Shown here piece by piece: positions 17,498 through 25,699 of a stretch of 37,099 nucleotides of DNA. The translations under genes were made by a program, and so were the position numbers. Numbering within the stretch: position 1 is the first letter of the stretch; the number at the start of each line of letters is the position of its first letter. This DNA is from Deltaproteobacteria bacterium. GTDB taxonomy: Bacteria > Desulfobacterota > Desulfobulbia > Desulfobulbales > Desulfurivibrionaceae. The notes below the pieces were generated by a model. That model was not told where the DNA came from. It was given only the letters and a program-made list of their open reading frames with translations, and searched no databases. The stretch is taken from NCBI GenBank assembly GCA_021802775.1, contig JAJZRJ010000026.1, positions 1 through 37,099 on the forward strand, given 5' to 3'.

Positions 17498-18211
17498 TTA
17501 GCGGCGGTCGCCGAGGAAACGGAGCAGCATAAGGAAAAGGTTGACGAAATCAAGGTAAAGGGTCAAGGCGCCGAGGATCGCGCCTTTGCGCAGCCCGGCC
17601 TCGCCGTCGCCCATCATTGCCCCGGCGCCCAGAGAGCGGATCTTCTGGACATCATAGGCGGTAAGACCGGTAAAGACGATGACGCCGATGCCGGACATCA
17701 CCCAGGAGACCATCGGACTCTGGAGGAAGATATTCACCAAACCGGCGATCACCACGCCGATAAGGCCCATGAAGAGGAAGGAACCCCAGCTGCTCAGGTC
17801 CTTTTTGGTGACTGCGCCGTAGATCGCCATGGCACCAAACATGCCGGCGGTGACAAAGAAGGTCGCCGCGATGGAGGTGCCGGTGTAGAGCAGGAGAATC
17901 GAGGAAAGCGTCACCCCGTTCAGCACGGCATAGAGCAGGAAGAGAGTGGTGGCGGTCGTCGCCGCCATCTTGGCCACCCGGGCGGAAAGATAGACCACCA
18001 GCCCGAGTTCGACGACGAGCAGTCCATAAAAGACAAAGCGATTGCCGAAGATGAACTGGAGCGCCGCAGGCGACCGGACCACGGCCAGGGCGGTGATGCC
18101 GGTCAACGCAAGACCGGCGGCCATCCGGTTGAAGACCTTGGCCAGAAAGGCGCTGGCGGCCTGGGCCCGGGCCTGGGTCACATCCAAAGAGTAATCATCA
18201 CCGTGATACAT
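17498..18211 (-). CDS. Bax inhibitor-1 family membrane protein
   Basis: 237 residues with about seven membrane segments. It opens with NRMAAGLALTGITAL and ends in LTLYLDFVNLFLMLLRFLG, the conserved C-terminal segment of the BI-1/YccA/YbhL family. Members are calcium- or pH-sensitive channels or regulators of membrane proteases; the role here is not known. TAYDVQKIRSL carries the conserved Asp near residue 190. ATG at 18211 has AGGAGG nine bases upstream. It follows hemerythrin on the same strand across a 121-base gap that contains a hairpin. Confidence 0.93.
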   Translation of the reverse strand: MYHGDDYSLDVTQARAQAASAFLAKVFNRMAAGLALTGITALAVVRSPAALQFIFGNRFVFYGLLVVELGLVVYLSARVAKMAATTATTLFLLYAVLNGVTLSSILLLYTGTSIAATFFVTAGMFGAMAIYGAVTKKDLSSWGSFLFMGLIGVVIAGLVNIFLQSPMVSWVMSGIGVIVFTGLTAYDVQKIRSLGAGAMMGDGEAGLRKGAILGALTLYLDFVNLFLMLLRFLGDRR

Positions 18212-18264
18212 GCCGCATTTCCTCCTAAAACAGACTTGACGATCAATTTCCCCTGCGCATGCCA

Positions 18265-18295
18265 GGAACTGGCCGGGACCTCCCCAGCCAGCTCC
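18265..18295 (-). other. Hairpin between hemerythrin and Bax inhibitor-1 genes
   Basis: 9-base stem with one G-U pair (GGAGCTGGC / GCCAGTTCC on the minus strand) and an inner GGG/CCC pair. There is no T-run, so it may be a pause site, a Rho-dependent end or an mRNA processing site. Confidence 0.4.
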
Positions 18296-18332
18296 TACCA
18301 TAATCAACGCGCCGCGAAAAGCAAGCCCCTCT

Positions 18333-18740
18333 CTACTTGAGCCCTTTGCTGGTGAGAAAAGGCGCGTACTTCTTGTCGGTACCGAGGATGTGCTTGTCAA
18401 GCCAGTCCTTCAGGAATTGGGAGACCTCGATGCCCAGCGAAATCTTGCCGGCCTGCCAGTCCTTCCGCAGGGCAAGCACCTTGGCGGTCATCTTTTCGTG
18501 CTTTTCCTTGTGCTCCGCGAATTCCGGGTAGCCATTGCCCTGCATCAACCGCTCCTCGTTGGCGAAATGGGTGGCTGTATAGCTGACCAACTTCGAAAGA
18601 ACATTGCCCAGCACCTCCTTGGCCTTTTTCTGGATCATGGCCTCGTGCAGTTCGTTGATCATGTCCACCAGCTTCTTATGCTGATCGTCGATCTCCTTGA
18701 TATTCACACTGTATTCGTCTTTCCAGTTCAGCAGGGCCAT
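18333..18740 (-). CDS. Bacteriohemerythrin
   Basis: 135-residue four-helix protein that binds oxygen at a di-iron site; in anaerobes it may sense, store or remove oxygen. All expected ligands are visible: His21 (IDDQHKKLV), His58 and Glu62 (HFANE), His77 and His81 (HKEKH), His117 and Asp122 (HILGTD). It begins MALLNWKDEYSVNI, the usual start. AAGGAG lies seven bases upstream of the ATG. The leader contains a perfect 8-base inverted repeat. Confidence 0.96.
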   Translation of the reverse strand: MALLNWKDEYSVNIKEIDDQHKKLVDMINELHEAMIQKKAKEVLGNVLSKLVSYTATHFANEERLMQGNGYPEFAEHKEKHEKMTAKVLALRKDWQAGKISLGIEVSQFLKDWLDKHILGTDKKYAPFLTSKGLK

Positions 18741-18771
18741 ACGCTATCTCCTTTCGGGGTGGGTTGAAAGT

Positions 18772-18794
18772 TACCAAACGGATTTTGTTTGGTA
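18772..18794. promoter_or_regulatory. Inverted repeat upstream of the hemerythrin gene
   Basis: TACCAAAC and GTTTGGTA are perfect 8-base arms separated by seven bases. It lies 32-54 bases before the hemerythrin ATG, where a repressor site or a leader hairpin would act. A weak promoter (TTGTCA at 18838-18833, then TAATCT after 17 bases) lies just upstream on the minus strand. Confidence 0.45.
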
Positions 18795-18989
18795 TTGATT
18801 ATTATTACTAGATTAACCCGGAAAGCACTCCGTGACAACCATAAAAAGACCCAAAGAAACCATGCGCAAGAATACGGCATGGCGGAATCATTCGTGTATG
18901 CAGTATAATAAATGTTGAGCTGCGATGTTGCGCCACCCGGCCAGAATCCGATAGCCACCTAAATCTCCCGTTTCGCTGGAGAGGAGACG

Positions 18990-19433
18990 ATGCACTCACT
19001 TATTGCCCAATGCCCCGCCTGCGGCGCCAAGAACAACATCCCGCTCGCCAAACAGCATCTTTCCCCCAGGTGCGGCCGTTGCAAACTTCCACTGGCCCTT
19101 CACGGCCAGGCCCTGCCCGTACCGTTAAGCGACAGTAATTTCGCCCCCTTCATCGGTGGTGCTCCACTGCCGCTCGTTGTGGATTTTTATTCGCCTTCCT
19201 GCGGCCCCTGTCGAATGCTGGCGCCGGTGCTCGATCGGCTTGCCGGCCGCTTCTGGGGCCGGGCGATCATCGCCAAGCTCGACACCTCGCGCAATCCGGC
19301 CAGCGCCGGCCGCCACCAAATCCGCGGGGTGCCGACCCTGCTTTTTTTCAAAAACAGCCAACCGGTCGACCAAATCGTCGGCGCCATCCCCGAGCCGCAA
19401 CTGATCCAACGGGTCGAGGCCCTCTGCGGCTGA
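18990..19433 (+). CDS. trxC: Thioredoxin with N-terminal zinc ribbon (TrxC/Trx2 type)
   Basis: 147-residue thiol-disulphide reductase. Cys pairs CPAC (8, 11) and CGRC (28, 31) form the zinc ribbon of thioredoxin 2. The thioredoxin domain starts near 45 with VVDFYSPSCGPCR, active cysteines 71 and 74, and has the cis-proline in GVPTL. The residue before CGPC is Ser instead of the usual Trp, and Arg replaces Lys after it, which may shift the redox potential. GAGAGGAG precedes the ATG; a TATAAT box lies at 18904-18909 without a good -35. The helicase gene begins six bases after the stop. Confidence 0.93.
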   Translation: MHSLIAQCPACGAKNNIPLAKQHLSPRCGRCKLPLALHGQALPVPLSDSNFAPFIGGAPLPLVVDFYSPSCGPCRMLAPVLDRLAGRFWGRAIIAKLDTSRNPASAGRHQIRGVPTLLFFKNSQPVDQIVGAIPEPQLIQRVEALCG

Positions 19434-19439
19434 CCATCT

Positions 19440-22400
19440 ATGTTGCCAGTATCGCAAAAACCAGCCGCCGAGTCAATCGTGTCCGAGACGCCACCGGCGT
19501 TCGCGCCCGAACTCAAACGGATTACCAATCAGTTATATCAGGCCATGCGGGAAAAGGACGTGGAGGCCTTCCACGCCGGACTGCTTGCCTATTTTAATCT
19601 GCCGGAACCACCTGCCCCGAATCCGGTGGTGACCATCTGCACCACCCCTTTCGATCCCGGGTGGTTCGGCGCCCTGCCGCCGCAAATGCAGGTCTATGCC
19701 GTGAGCGAAATCTGGAAGGAACACCTGCTCACACTCAAGCCGCTCGCCCCGCTCCGCGACTACCTCTGCCAACCCACGCTGCTGAAGCGGATGCCAGCCG
19801 AGGCCCGCCCCTCCTTCCTCTATTTCCGCCTCGCCACCCTGCTGATCGATGGCGACCTGGACGGGGCCGAGAAAGAGATCGCCAGGGCCGGCAGCAGCCT
19901 TGATTCCCTTGGTATCCGGGGCTGGCATGCCCTGGCGAAGGGCGACTTGACCGCGGCGCTGCGTGCCTTTGACAACGATCTCGCCCAACTCCGGCACCTC
20001 AACAACAATCCCCACGCCTATTTTACCGGTCCCGAGGGCCTCCTCTCACTGCTGGCCCTGTTGCAGGAGGACAACTTTGCGCATTTGCAGCGGATCGCCG
20101 CCATCATCGGCGACATGGAGACGATCCAGCCGCACAATCGTTTCCTGCCCGCCTACCGGGTGTTGGCCTCGGTGGTGGCCCTGCTGGAAAACCGGCTGCA
20201 CGATGCCCGCCAGATGCTCCAGGGATTGGACCCCGCCCGTCTCGATGCCATCACCGCGCTGCTCTTCGGCCTGGCTCGCTTCTGGCTCCATGGCTCGCTG
20301 CCGCAGGCCCTGCACAAACAGCTGGCCACCCTGGCGCAACGCGCCACTGCTCATCACGGCCTGCGCTGGCTCGCTACGCAATATGCCGCACTCCTCGCCG
20401 CCGCCGAGGATACGCCGCCTTCTCGCAACCAAACCGCACCGTGGCTGCTGGTCGGAGTGGTCCGACCCCAGGAACCATGGCAGCGCGCCCTGAAGGCCCT
20501 GGAAAAAAGCTCCACCGTCCTCACCGCAACCGAACCCGGCACCAGGCTCGGCTGGTGGCTAAGGTACGACGACGAAACCGGACACCTGGATCTTCTCCCC
20601 AAGGCCCAACAGCAGAATAGCCGCCACGGCTGGTCCAAGGGGCGCCCGCTGTCGCTGGCCAAACTCCGCGATCCCGGCCGCTTCCCTTTTCTCACCGAGC
20701 AGGACGCCGCACTCTGCCAGGCCATCGTCACCGAGGAGCAAAGCGGCGGCAAACGCTTCTTCGTCGAGACCACCCAGGCCCTGCCGGCGCTCATCGGCCA
20801 TCCCCATATCTTCCTGGCCGAAGACCCCGGGCTCCGGGTCACCATTGAGGCCGGAGAGCCCGAGCTGACCGTGGAAGAGCACGACAGCGCCATCACCGTC
20901 CGTTTCGTACCCTTCCCCACCGAGTCGGGTGTCGCCCTGCTCCGCCAGGCGCCTACCCGCTACAAGGTCGTGCAATTCACCAGCGAACACCGCCGGGTGG
21001 CGGCGATCATCGGCCCGCAAGGTCTCAGAATTCCGCACGATGCCCGTGAAGAACTGCTGGCCACCCTGGGCGGCATGGCCTCCTTCATGGCAGTCCACTC
21101 CTCCCTTGCCGGTGCCCCGGCCGGAGTCGAGACGTTGTCGCCGGACCAGCGCATCAGGGTTCACCTGCTGCCCTCGGGCAACGGACTCAGGGCCGGCCTC
21201 TACGTGAGGCCGTTAGGCAGTGCCGGTCCGTATTTCAAGCCGGGTGAAGGGCCAACCACGGTGGCCGGCAGCATCGGCGGCCAACGGGTCCAAACCCGGC
21301 GCGACCTGGTGCTGGAGGCGGAAAATGCCGATCTGGTCGAGGCCGTCTGCCCGAGCCTCGCTGGCCGCGAGAGCGTGGACCGCGAATGGTTCATCGAGGA
21401 ACCGGCGATGTGCCTGGAACTCCTGGAAGAGTTGCGCGCCCTCACCGACACCGCGCTGGTGGAGTGGCCCGAGGGGGAACGCTTTTCCATCAGTCCGCCG
21501 GCCGGACTGGAGCAGCTTTCCGTGACCCTGCACAAGAAACAGGACTGGTTCGAACTGGGCGGCCAGCTCACCCTCGACGGCACGCTGGTCCTCGACATGC
21601 GCAAGTTGCTGGAACTGACCCAGGTGGCAGCCAGCCGCTTCATTCCGCTGGGCCAGGGCCACTTTCTCACGCTGAGCAACGAATTGCGCAAACGGCTCGA
21701 CGAGATCCGCACCTATGCCGAACTGCGCCGCGGCTCGGTCCGGCTTCACCCGCTTGCCACCCTGACCCTGGAAGAACTTGCCACCTCCCCCGGCCAGTTC
21801 AAGGCCGACCGCGCCTGGCAGCAACTGGTGCGCCGCGTCCGGGAAAGCGAACGATTGGAGCCAGCGGTGCCCTCCACCCTTCAGGCCGAACTGCGTGACT
21901 ACCAGCTCGAAGGCTACCGCTGGCTCGCCCGCCTTGCCCACATGGGGGTCGGCGCCTGCCTAGCCGACGACATGGGGCTCGGCAAGACCATCCAGGCCCT
22001 GGCCATCATCGTTGCCCGCGCCCAGGGCGGCCCCACCCTGGTGGTGACCCCCACCTCGGTCTGTCTCAACTGGCAGCAGGAGGCCAACCGCTTCGCGCCC
22101 ACCCTCAAGGTGATCCAGTTCAGCGGCCGGCGGCGCAAGGAGCTGCTCACCAACCTCAAACGCTTCACGGTGGTGGTGGTGAGCTACGGCCTGTTGCAGC
22201 AGGATGCCGAGGCCTTTGCCGCCATCGACTGGCAGACCATTGTGCTCGACGAGGCGCAGGCAATCAAAAATTTCCTCACCAAACGCTCGCGGGCCGCCAT
22301 GGAACTCCAGGGCCGCTTCAAGTTCCTCACTACCGGCACCCCCATCGAGAACCACTTGATCGAGCTGTGGAATCTCTTCCAGTTCATCAACCCCGGCCTG

Positions 22401-23273
22401 CTGGGCTCCCTCGAGCAGTTCAGCAAACGCTTCATCGTGCCCATCGAACGGGAGGAAAACCCCGAGGCCAGGCGCCGGCTCAAAAAACTGGTACAGCCCT
22501 TCATCCTGCGCCGCCTCAAACCCCAGGTGCTGGAAGAGCTGCCCCCGCGCACCGAGATCACCCTGCAGGTCACGATGAACCGGCAGGAGGCAGCCCTCTA
22601 CGAGGCGCTGCGCCAAAAGGCGGTGGCGCGGTTGCGCAGCGGGCAGGGAACCGGGCGTAACCGCCACCTCAAAATCCTCACCGAAATCATGAAGCTGCGC
22701 CGCGCCTGCTGCCATCCGCGTCTGGTGCTGCCCGGCACCGAGATTGCCGGTTCCAAGCTCGAACTTTTCGGCAAGGTGGTGGCGGAGCTGCTGGAAAACC
22801 GGCATAAGGCCCTGGTCTTCAGCCAGTTCGTCGATCACCTGACCATCCTCCGCGAGCACCTTGACCGGCACGGCATCCGCTACCAATACCTCGACGGCAA
22901 GACTCCGGCGGTAGCCAGGCAGAAGCGGGTCACCGCCTTCCAGGCCGGCGAGGGCGACCTCTTCCTCATCAGTCTCAAGGCGGGCGGCATGGGTCTCAAT
23001 CTCACCGCCGCCGACTACGTCATCCACATGGACCCCTGGTGGAATCCGGCCGTGGAGGATCAGGCCTCGGATCGCGCCCACCGCATCGGCCAGCAGCATC
23101 CGGTCACCATCTACCGGCTCATCACCGCCGGCTCCATCGAAGAAAAGATCTGCGCCCTGCATGCCCGGAAACGCGAACTGGCCGAAAGCCTGCTGGCCGG
23201 CACCGAGAGCGGACGGGCGGTCTCGGCCGAGGAACTCTTCGCCCTGCTGGCCGACGAACCGGAGACCGGATGA
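19440..23273 (+). CDS. Large SNF2/RapA-type DEAD-like helicase
   Basis: 1277 residues. The C-terminal half is a Swi2/Snf2 ATPase motor: DDMGLGKT (Walker A, about 842-849), LDEAQ (about 930), TTGTPIEN (about 965), then the second RecA lobe with KALVFSQF, LKAGGMGLNLT and SDRAHRIGQ (about 1212). Such proteins move along DNA to displace proteins or RNA polymerase. The first about 800 residues are specific to this group; a helical, TPR-like part (residues 20-350) precedes a beta-rich part. The start lacks a ribosome binding site and lies six bases after the thioredoxin stop, which fits coupled translation. GTG at 19479 is an alternative. It overlaps the EamA gene by four bases. Confidence 0.93.
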   Translation: MLPVSQKPAAESIVSETPPAFAPELKRITNQLYQAMREKDVEAFHAGLLAYFNLPEPPAPNPVVTICTTPFDPGWFGALPPQMQVYAVSEIWKEHLLTLKPLAPLRDYLCQPTLLKRMPAEARPSFLYFRLATLLIDGDLDGAEKEIARAGSSLDSLGIRGWHALAKGDLTAALRAFDNDLAQLRHLNNNPHAYFTGPEGLLSLLALLQEDNFAHLQRIAAIIGDMETIQPHNRFLPAYRVLASVVALLENRLHDARQMLQGLDPARLDAITALLFGLARFWLHGSLPQALHKQLATLAQRATAHHGLRWLATQYAALLAAAEDTPPSRNQTAPWLLVGVVRPQEPWQRALKALEKSSTVLTATEPGTRLGWWLRYDDETGHLDLLPKAQQQNSRHGWSKGRPLSLAKLRDPGRFPFLTEQDAALCQAIVTEEQSGGKRFFVETTQALPALIGHPHIFLAEDPGLRVTIEAGEPELTVEEHDSAITVRFVPFPTESGVALLRQAPTRYKVVQFTSEHRRVAAIIGPQGLRIPHDAREELLATLGGMASFMAVHSSLAGAPAGVETLSPDQRIRVHLLPSGNGLRAGLYVRPLGSAGPYFKPGEGPTTVAGSIGGQRVQTRRDLVLEAENADLVEAVCPSLAGRESVDREWFIEEPAMCLELLEELRALTDTALVEWPEGERFSISPPAGLEQLSVTLHKKQDWFELGGQLTLDGTLVLDMRKLLELTQVAASRFIPLGQGHFLTLSNELRKRLDEIRTYAELRRGSVRLHPLATLTLEELATSPGQFKADRAWQQLVRRVRESERLEPAVPSTLQAELRDYQLEGYRWLARLAHMGVGACLADDMGLGKTIQALAIIVARAQGGPTLVVTPTSVCLNWQQEANRFAPTLKVIQFSGRRRKELLTNLKRFTVVVVSYGLLQQDAEAFAAIDWQTIVLDEAQAIKNFLTKRSRAAMELQGRFKFLTTGTPIENHLIELWNLFQFINPGLLGSLEQFSKRFIVPIEREENPEARRRLKKLVQPFILRRLKPQVLEELPPRTEITLQVTMNRQEAALYEALRQKAVARLRSGQGTGRNRHLKILTEIMKLRRACCHPRLVLPGTEIAGSKLELFGKVVAELLENRHKALVFSQFVDHLTILREHLDRHGIRYQYLDGKTPAVARQKRVTAFQAGEGDLFLISLKAGGMGLNLTAADYVIHMDPWWNPAVEDQASDRAHRIGQQHPVTIYRLITAGSIEEKICALHARKRELAESLLAGTESGRAVSAEELFALLADEPETG

Positions 23274-24136
23274 CCCTCTGGCTCGGCCTCACCCTGGTCA
23301 CTGCCGTGACCTTCGGCGTGCGTGACGTCTCGATCAAGCTCTACAAAAACCTCGGGCCGTACGAGATCGCCGCCATCGAACTCGCCTGGTCCCTGCCTTT
23401 TCTCGCGGCCGGCCTCGCCATTATCCCGACGCCGCGGCTCGATAACGCCTTCTGGTGGACCATCATCATCGCCATGCCGGTGGAACTGGCTGCCTATTTC
23501 CTTTATCTCCACGCCATCAAGCTCTCGCCGCTGTCGCTTACCGCACCATTTCTCGCCTTTACCCCCTTCTTTATGGTGATTACCGGCCTCATTATCCTTG
23601 GCGAACACATCACCCTCTGGGGCGGGCTCGGCATGACGCTTATCGTGGGCGGCAGCTATCTCCTCAATTTCTCCCGGACCGAGGCCGGACTGCTGCACCC
23701 GTGGCGGGCGCTCATGCGCGAAAAAGGTTCCCGCCTCATGCTGCTGGTGGCCCTGCTCTACGCCTTTGCCGCGGTAATCGGCAAGAAGGCGATCCTGCTC
23801 TCCTCGCCGCTTTTTTTCGGCTACGCCTTCACCCTGGTCTTCGGGATCACCGTGCTCGCCATGTTAATCCTCACCGGCAAAGTTCGCTGGCGGGAACTCC
23901 CGCGCCACCCCGGCAAAGGACTGTGGCTCACCGTGCTCATGCTCGTCCAGATCAGTTTTCACTGTCTCGCCATCTCCCAAATCACCGCCGCCTATATGAT
24001 CGCGGCCAAACGAAGCAGCATCCTGGTAAGCGTTTTCCTGGGCTGGCTCATTCTCAAGGAGGGCAACATCCTCGGCCGCGGACTCGCCACCCTGTTCATG
24101 TTCGGCGGCCTCCTGCTCATCGCCCTGCTGGGCTGA
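23270..24136 (+). CDS. EamA/DMT family transporter
   Basis: 288 residues with about ten membrane segments in two EamA repeats (about 3-135 and 150-288), the drug/metabolite transporter layout. Substrate unknown. The ATG overlaps the helicase stop as ATGA with GGAGA just upstream, so translation is coupled. Each repeat ends in the usual form of a Gly/Glu-containing helix (ILGEHITLWGGLGMTLIVGG; LILKEGNILGRGLAT). An ordinary inner-membrane transporter with no visible functional link to the helicase. Confidence 0.9.
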   Translation: MTLWLGLTLVTAVTFGVRDVSIKLYKNLGPYEIAAIELAWSLPFLAAGLAIIPTPRLDNAFWWTIIIAMPVELAAYFLYLHAIKLSPLSLTAPFLAFTPFFMVITGLIILGEHITLWGGLGMTLIVGGSYLLNFSRTEAGLLHPWRALMREKGSRLMLLVALLYAFAAVIGKKAILLSSPLFFGYAFTLVFGITVLAMLILTGKVRWRELPRHPGKGLWLTVLMLVQISFHCLAISQITAAYMIAAKRSSILVSVFLGWLILKEGNILGRGLATLFMFGGLLLIALLG

Positions 24137-24143
24137 CCTTTTC

Positions 24144-24419
24144 ATGACCGGCACCAAATTCCGGCCGACGCTCCTCGCCCGGTTTAGCGGCTACAGCCGC
24201 GACCTGCCCTGGCGCCGCAGCTATGCGCCCTACCCGGTGGTGGGCGCCAATGTCGAACGCCTTTTTGCCGTCTCGACGACATCGACCCGCCGATCAAGGA
24301 GGCCCAACCAGCGCTTTCTCCGGCAACGGGTGCGAGAGCTGATCCCTGCCGGCCATCGGCCGCCTATCGAGGCGGAACTCGCGCAACTCATTCGCCGGGC
24401 TGCGGCGCAGCGTCGCTGA
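24144..24419 (+). pseudogene. mutY: Decayed A/G-specific adenine glycosylase (mutY) remnant
   Basis: An open frame of 91 codons whose parts match separate places of MutY. RFSGYSRDLPWRRSYAPY matches the N-terminus, then YPVVGANVERLFA matches the YPVVDGNVER segment that normally lies about 100 residues later; the catalytic helix-hairpin-helix and the region between are gone. The match then continues in the next frame (LDDIDPPIKEAQPALS from about 24269) and returns to the first frame at RVRELIPAGHRP. So one large deletion and two frameshifts are visible. The Fe-S cluster region and C-terminal domain are absent. MutY would excise adenine opposite 8-oxoguanine; this fragment cannot. The family call is inferred from motif memory, not alignment. 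Confidence 0.65.
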
Positions 24420-24438
24420 CCACGCCGCGAAAAGCCGA

Positions 24439-24467
24439 TTGTTCAGCGCCCTGCTTTGCGGTAGAGT
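24439..24467 (+). promoter_or_regulatory. Candidate promoter of the diguanylate cyclase
   Basis: TTGTTC (24439-24444) and TAGAGT (24462-24467) with a 17-base spacer, 48 bases before the ATG. The same TAGAGT -10 form is seen at 16097. Confidence 0.45.
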
Positions 24468-24514
24468 AAAAAAAAGCCCTGCTGCTCCCGGAACTGGCAA
24501 CAACGGTGAGGTCC

Positions 24515-25276
24515 ATGCGCAACCCCGGCATCCAACTCAGTATCTATGTGCTGGCCGTCCTGCTCATGGCCAACCTGAACGCCGCTACCGACGCCTTCCT
24601 CCATCCGGAACTCGCCTATTTCGACAAGGAACACCTCCTGGTCGGCAGTATTTCCGGCCTCTTCACCGCCCTGCTGGGCGGTTTTCTCCTCCTCTACATC
24701 AGAAAAACCAACGCGGCGCTCACCAAATTGAACCGGCTCAATGCCCGCCTGCGGGACCAGACCATCCGCGACGGCCTGACCGGGCTTTACAACCATCGAC
24801 ACTTCCAGGAGATGCTGCACCACGAATTCCTGCTCGCCCGCCGTCACAACAGCGATCTTGCCTGCCTGATGCTCGATCTCGACCGCTTCAAGGAGGTCAA
24901 CGATACCTACGGCCACCCCTTTGGCGACCATGTGCTGGCCGGCACCGCCACCCTGATCCTGAACGAGACCCGCATCACCGATACGGTGGCCCGCTACGGC
25001 GGCGAGGAATTCGCCATCCTGCTGCCGAACACCGATGAGCAGGGAGCGCTGGCCATTGCCGAGCGCATCCGCACCAAGGCGGAAAATTACCTGCATCGCC
25101 AGCGGGAGATCGCCCGCATCGTCACCATCAGCATCGGCCTGGCCACCCTCACGACCAATCAGCCCGAACGGCCGGAACAACTCCTCACCCTGGCCGATCA
25201 GGCACTCTATGAGGCCAAGACCGCCGGCCGCAATCGGGTGATCGCGAGCCTTGCCGCCCCTGCGCAGGCCGCCTGA
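24515..25276 (+). CDS. Membrane-bound diguanylate cyclase (GGDEF)
   Basis: Makes cyclic di-GMP from two GTP. 253 residues: two membrane segments (about 8-24 and 43-62), a short helical linker, and a GGDEF domain (about 80-245) with the active-site form GGEEF at 162-166. The metal-binding LDLDRFKEVND lies near 120-130. RITD at 153-156, five residues before GGEEF, is an intact inhibitory site, so product feedback is expected. There is no sensor domain beyond the small loop of about 18 residues between the two membrane segments. ATG at 24515 is preferred, with GTGAGG just upstream; GTG at 24506 is possible. Confidence 0.93.
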   Translation: MRNPGIQLSIYVLAVLLMANLNAATDAFLHPELAYFDKEHLLVGSISGLFTALLGGFLLLYIRKTNAALTKLNRLNARLRDQTIRDGLTGLYNHRHFQEMLHHEFLLARRHNSDLACLMLDLDRFKEVNDTYGHPFGDHVLAGTATLILNETRITDTVARYGGEEFAILLPNTDEQGALAIAERIRTKAENYLHRQREIARIVTISIGLATLTTNQPERPEQLLTLADQALYEAKTAGRNRVIASLAAPAQAA

Positions 25277-25334
25277 TTCAAGGCCCCTGCTCCTCGCGCC
25301 ATTTTCCCAGAAACAATCCCCCACCGACTCGCTT

Positions 25335-25363
25335 TTGCGTCGCCATCGCTTTTCCGCTATAGG
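25335..25363 (+). promoter_or_regulatory. Candidate promoter upstream of the kinase remnant
   Basis: TTGCGT (25335-25340) and TATAGG (25358-25363), 17 bases apart, followed by GGGAGGGA before an ATG at 25376. The control region seems to have outlived the gene. Confidence 0.45.
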
Positions 25364-25375
25364 GGAGGGAACGTC

Positions 25376-25699
25376 ATGGAACTGCCATGCCCCGCCCAAT
25401 CACAACCGTCACTCCCGCGGGTCCGCAACGGCGAGTACCACGGCATGCTCTGCACCGTGGAGGATGTCGCCGGCCGTAAAACTGCGTGGGCCGCCCTGGA
25501 CGCCGAGGAGCAGTTACGCCAGGCGCAGAAAATGGAGGCGATCGGCACCCTGGCCGATCTCACCCAGATGCATCAGGTGGCGATCAATCTCTGTGCCAAT
25601 GCGGCAGACGCCATGGGGGGCAAGGGAGGTGGGCGCACCCTGACGGTCAAACTCAAAGCCGTGCGGGGGAACCGCTGCACGGGACAAGGCCGATGGTGA
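25376..25699 (+). pseudogene. Histidine kinase remnant with in-frame internal deletion
   Basis: 107 codons. Residues about 17-60 read like the end of a PAS domain running into the dimerisation helix of a histidine kinase (VEDVAGRK, EEQLRQAQKMEAIGTLA). The next residues, DLTQMHQVAINLCANAADAM, match the N-box region of the ATPase domain, normally about 110 residues further on. The phospho-accepting His segment (GGIAHDFNN in relatives) and the helices between are missing, and the ATP-binding G-boxes after LTVKL are gone. The start has a good ribosome binding site and promoter. Its 3' end overlaps the opposite-strand kinase by 47 bases. It cannot be a working kinase; a small expressed protein is possible. 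Confidence 0.7.
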
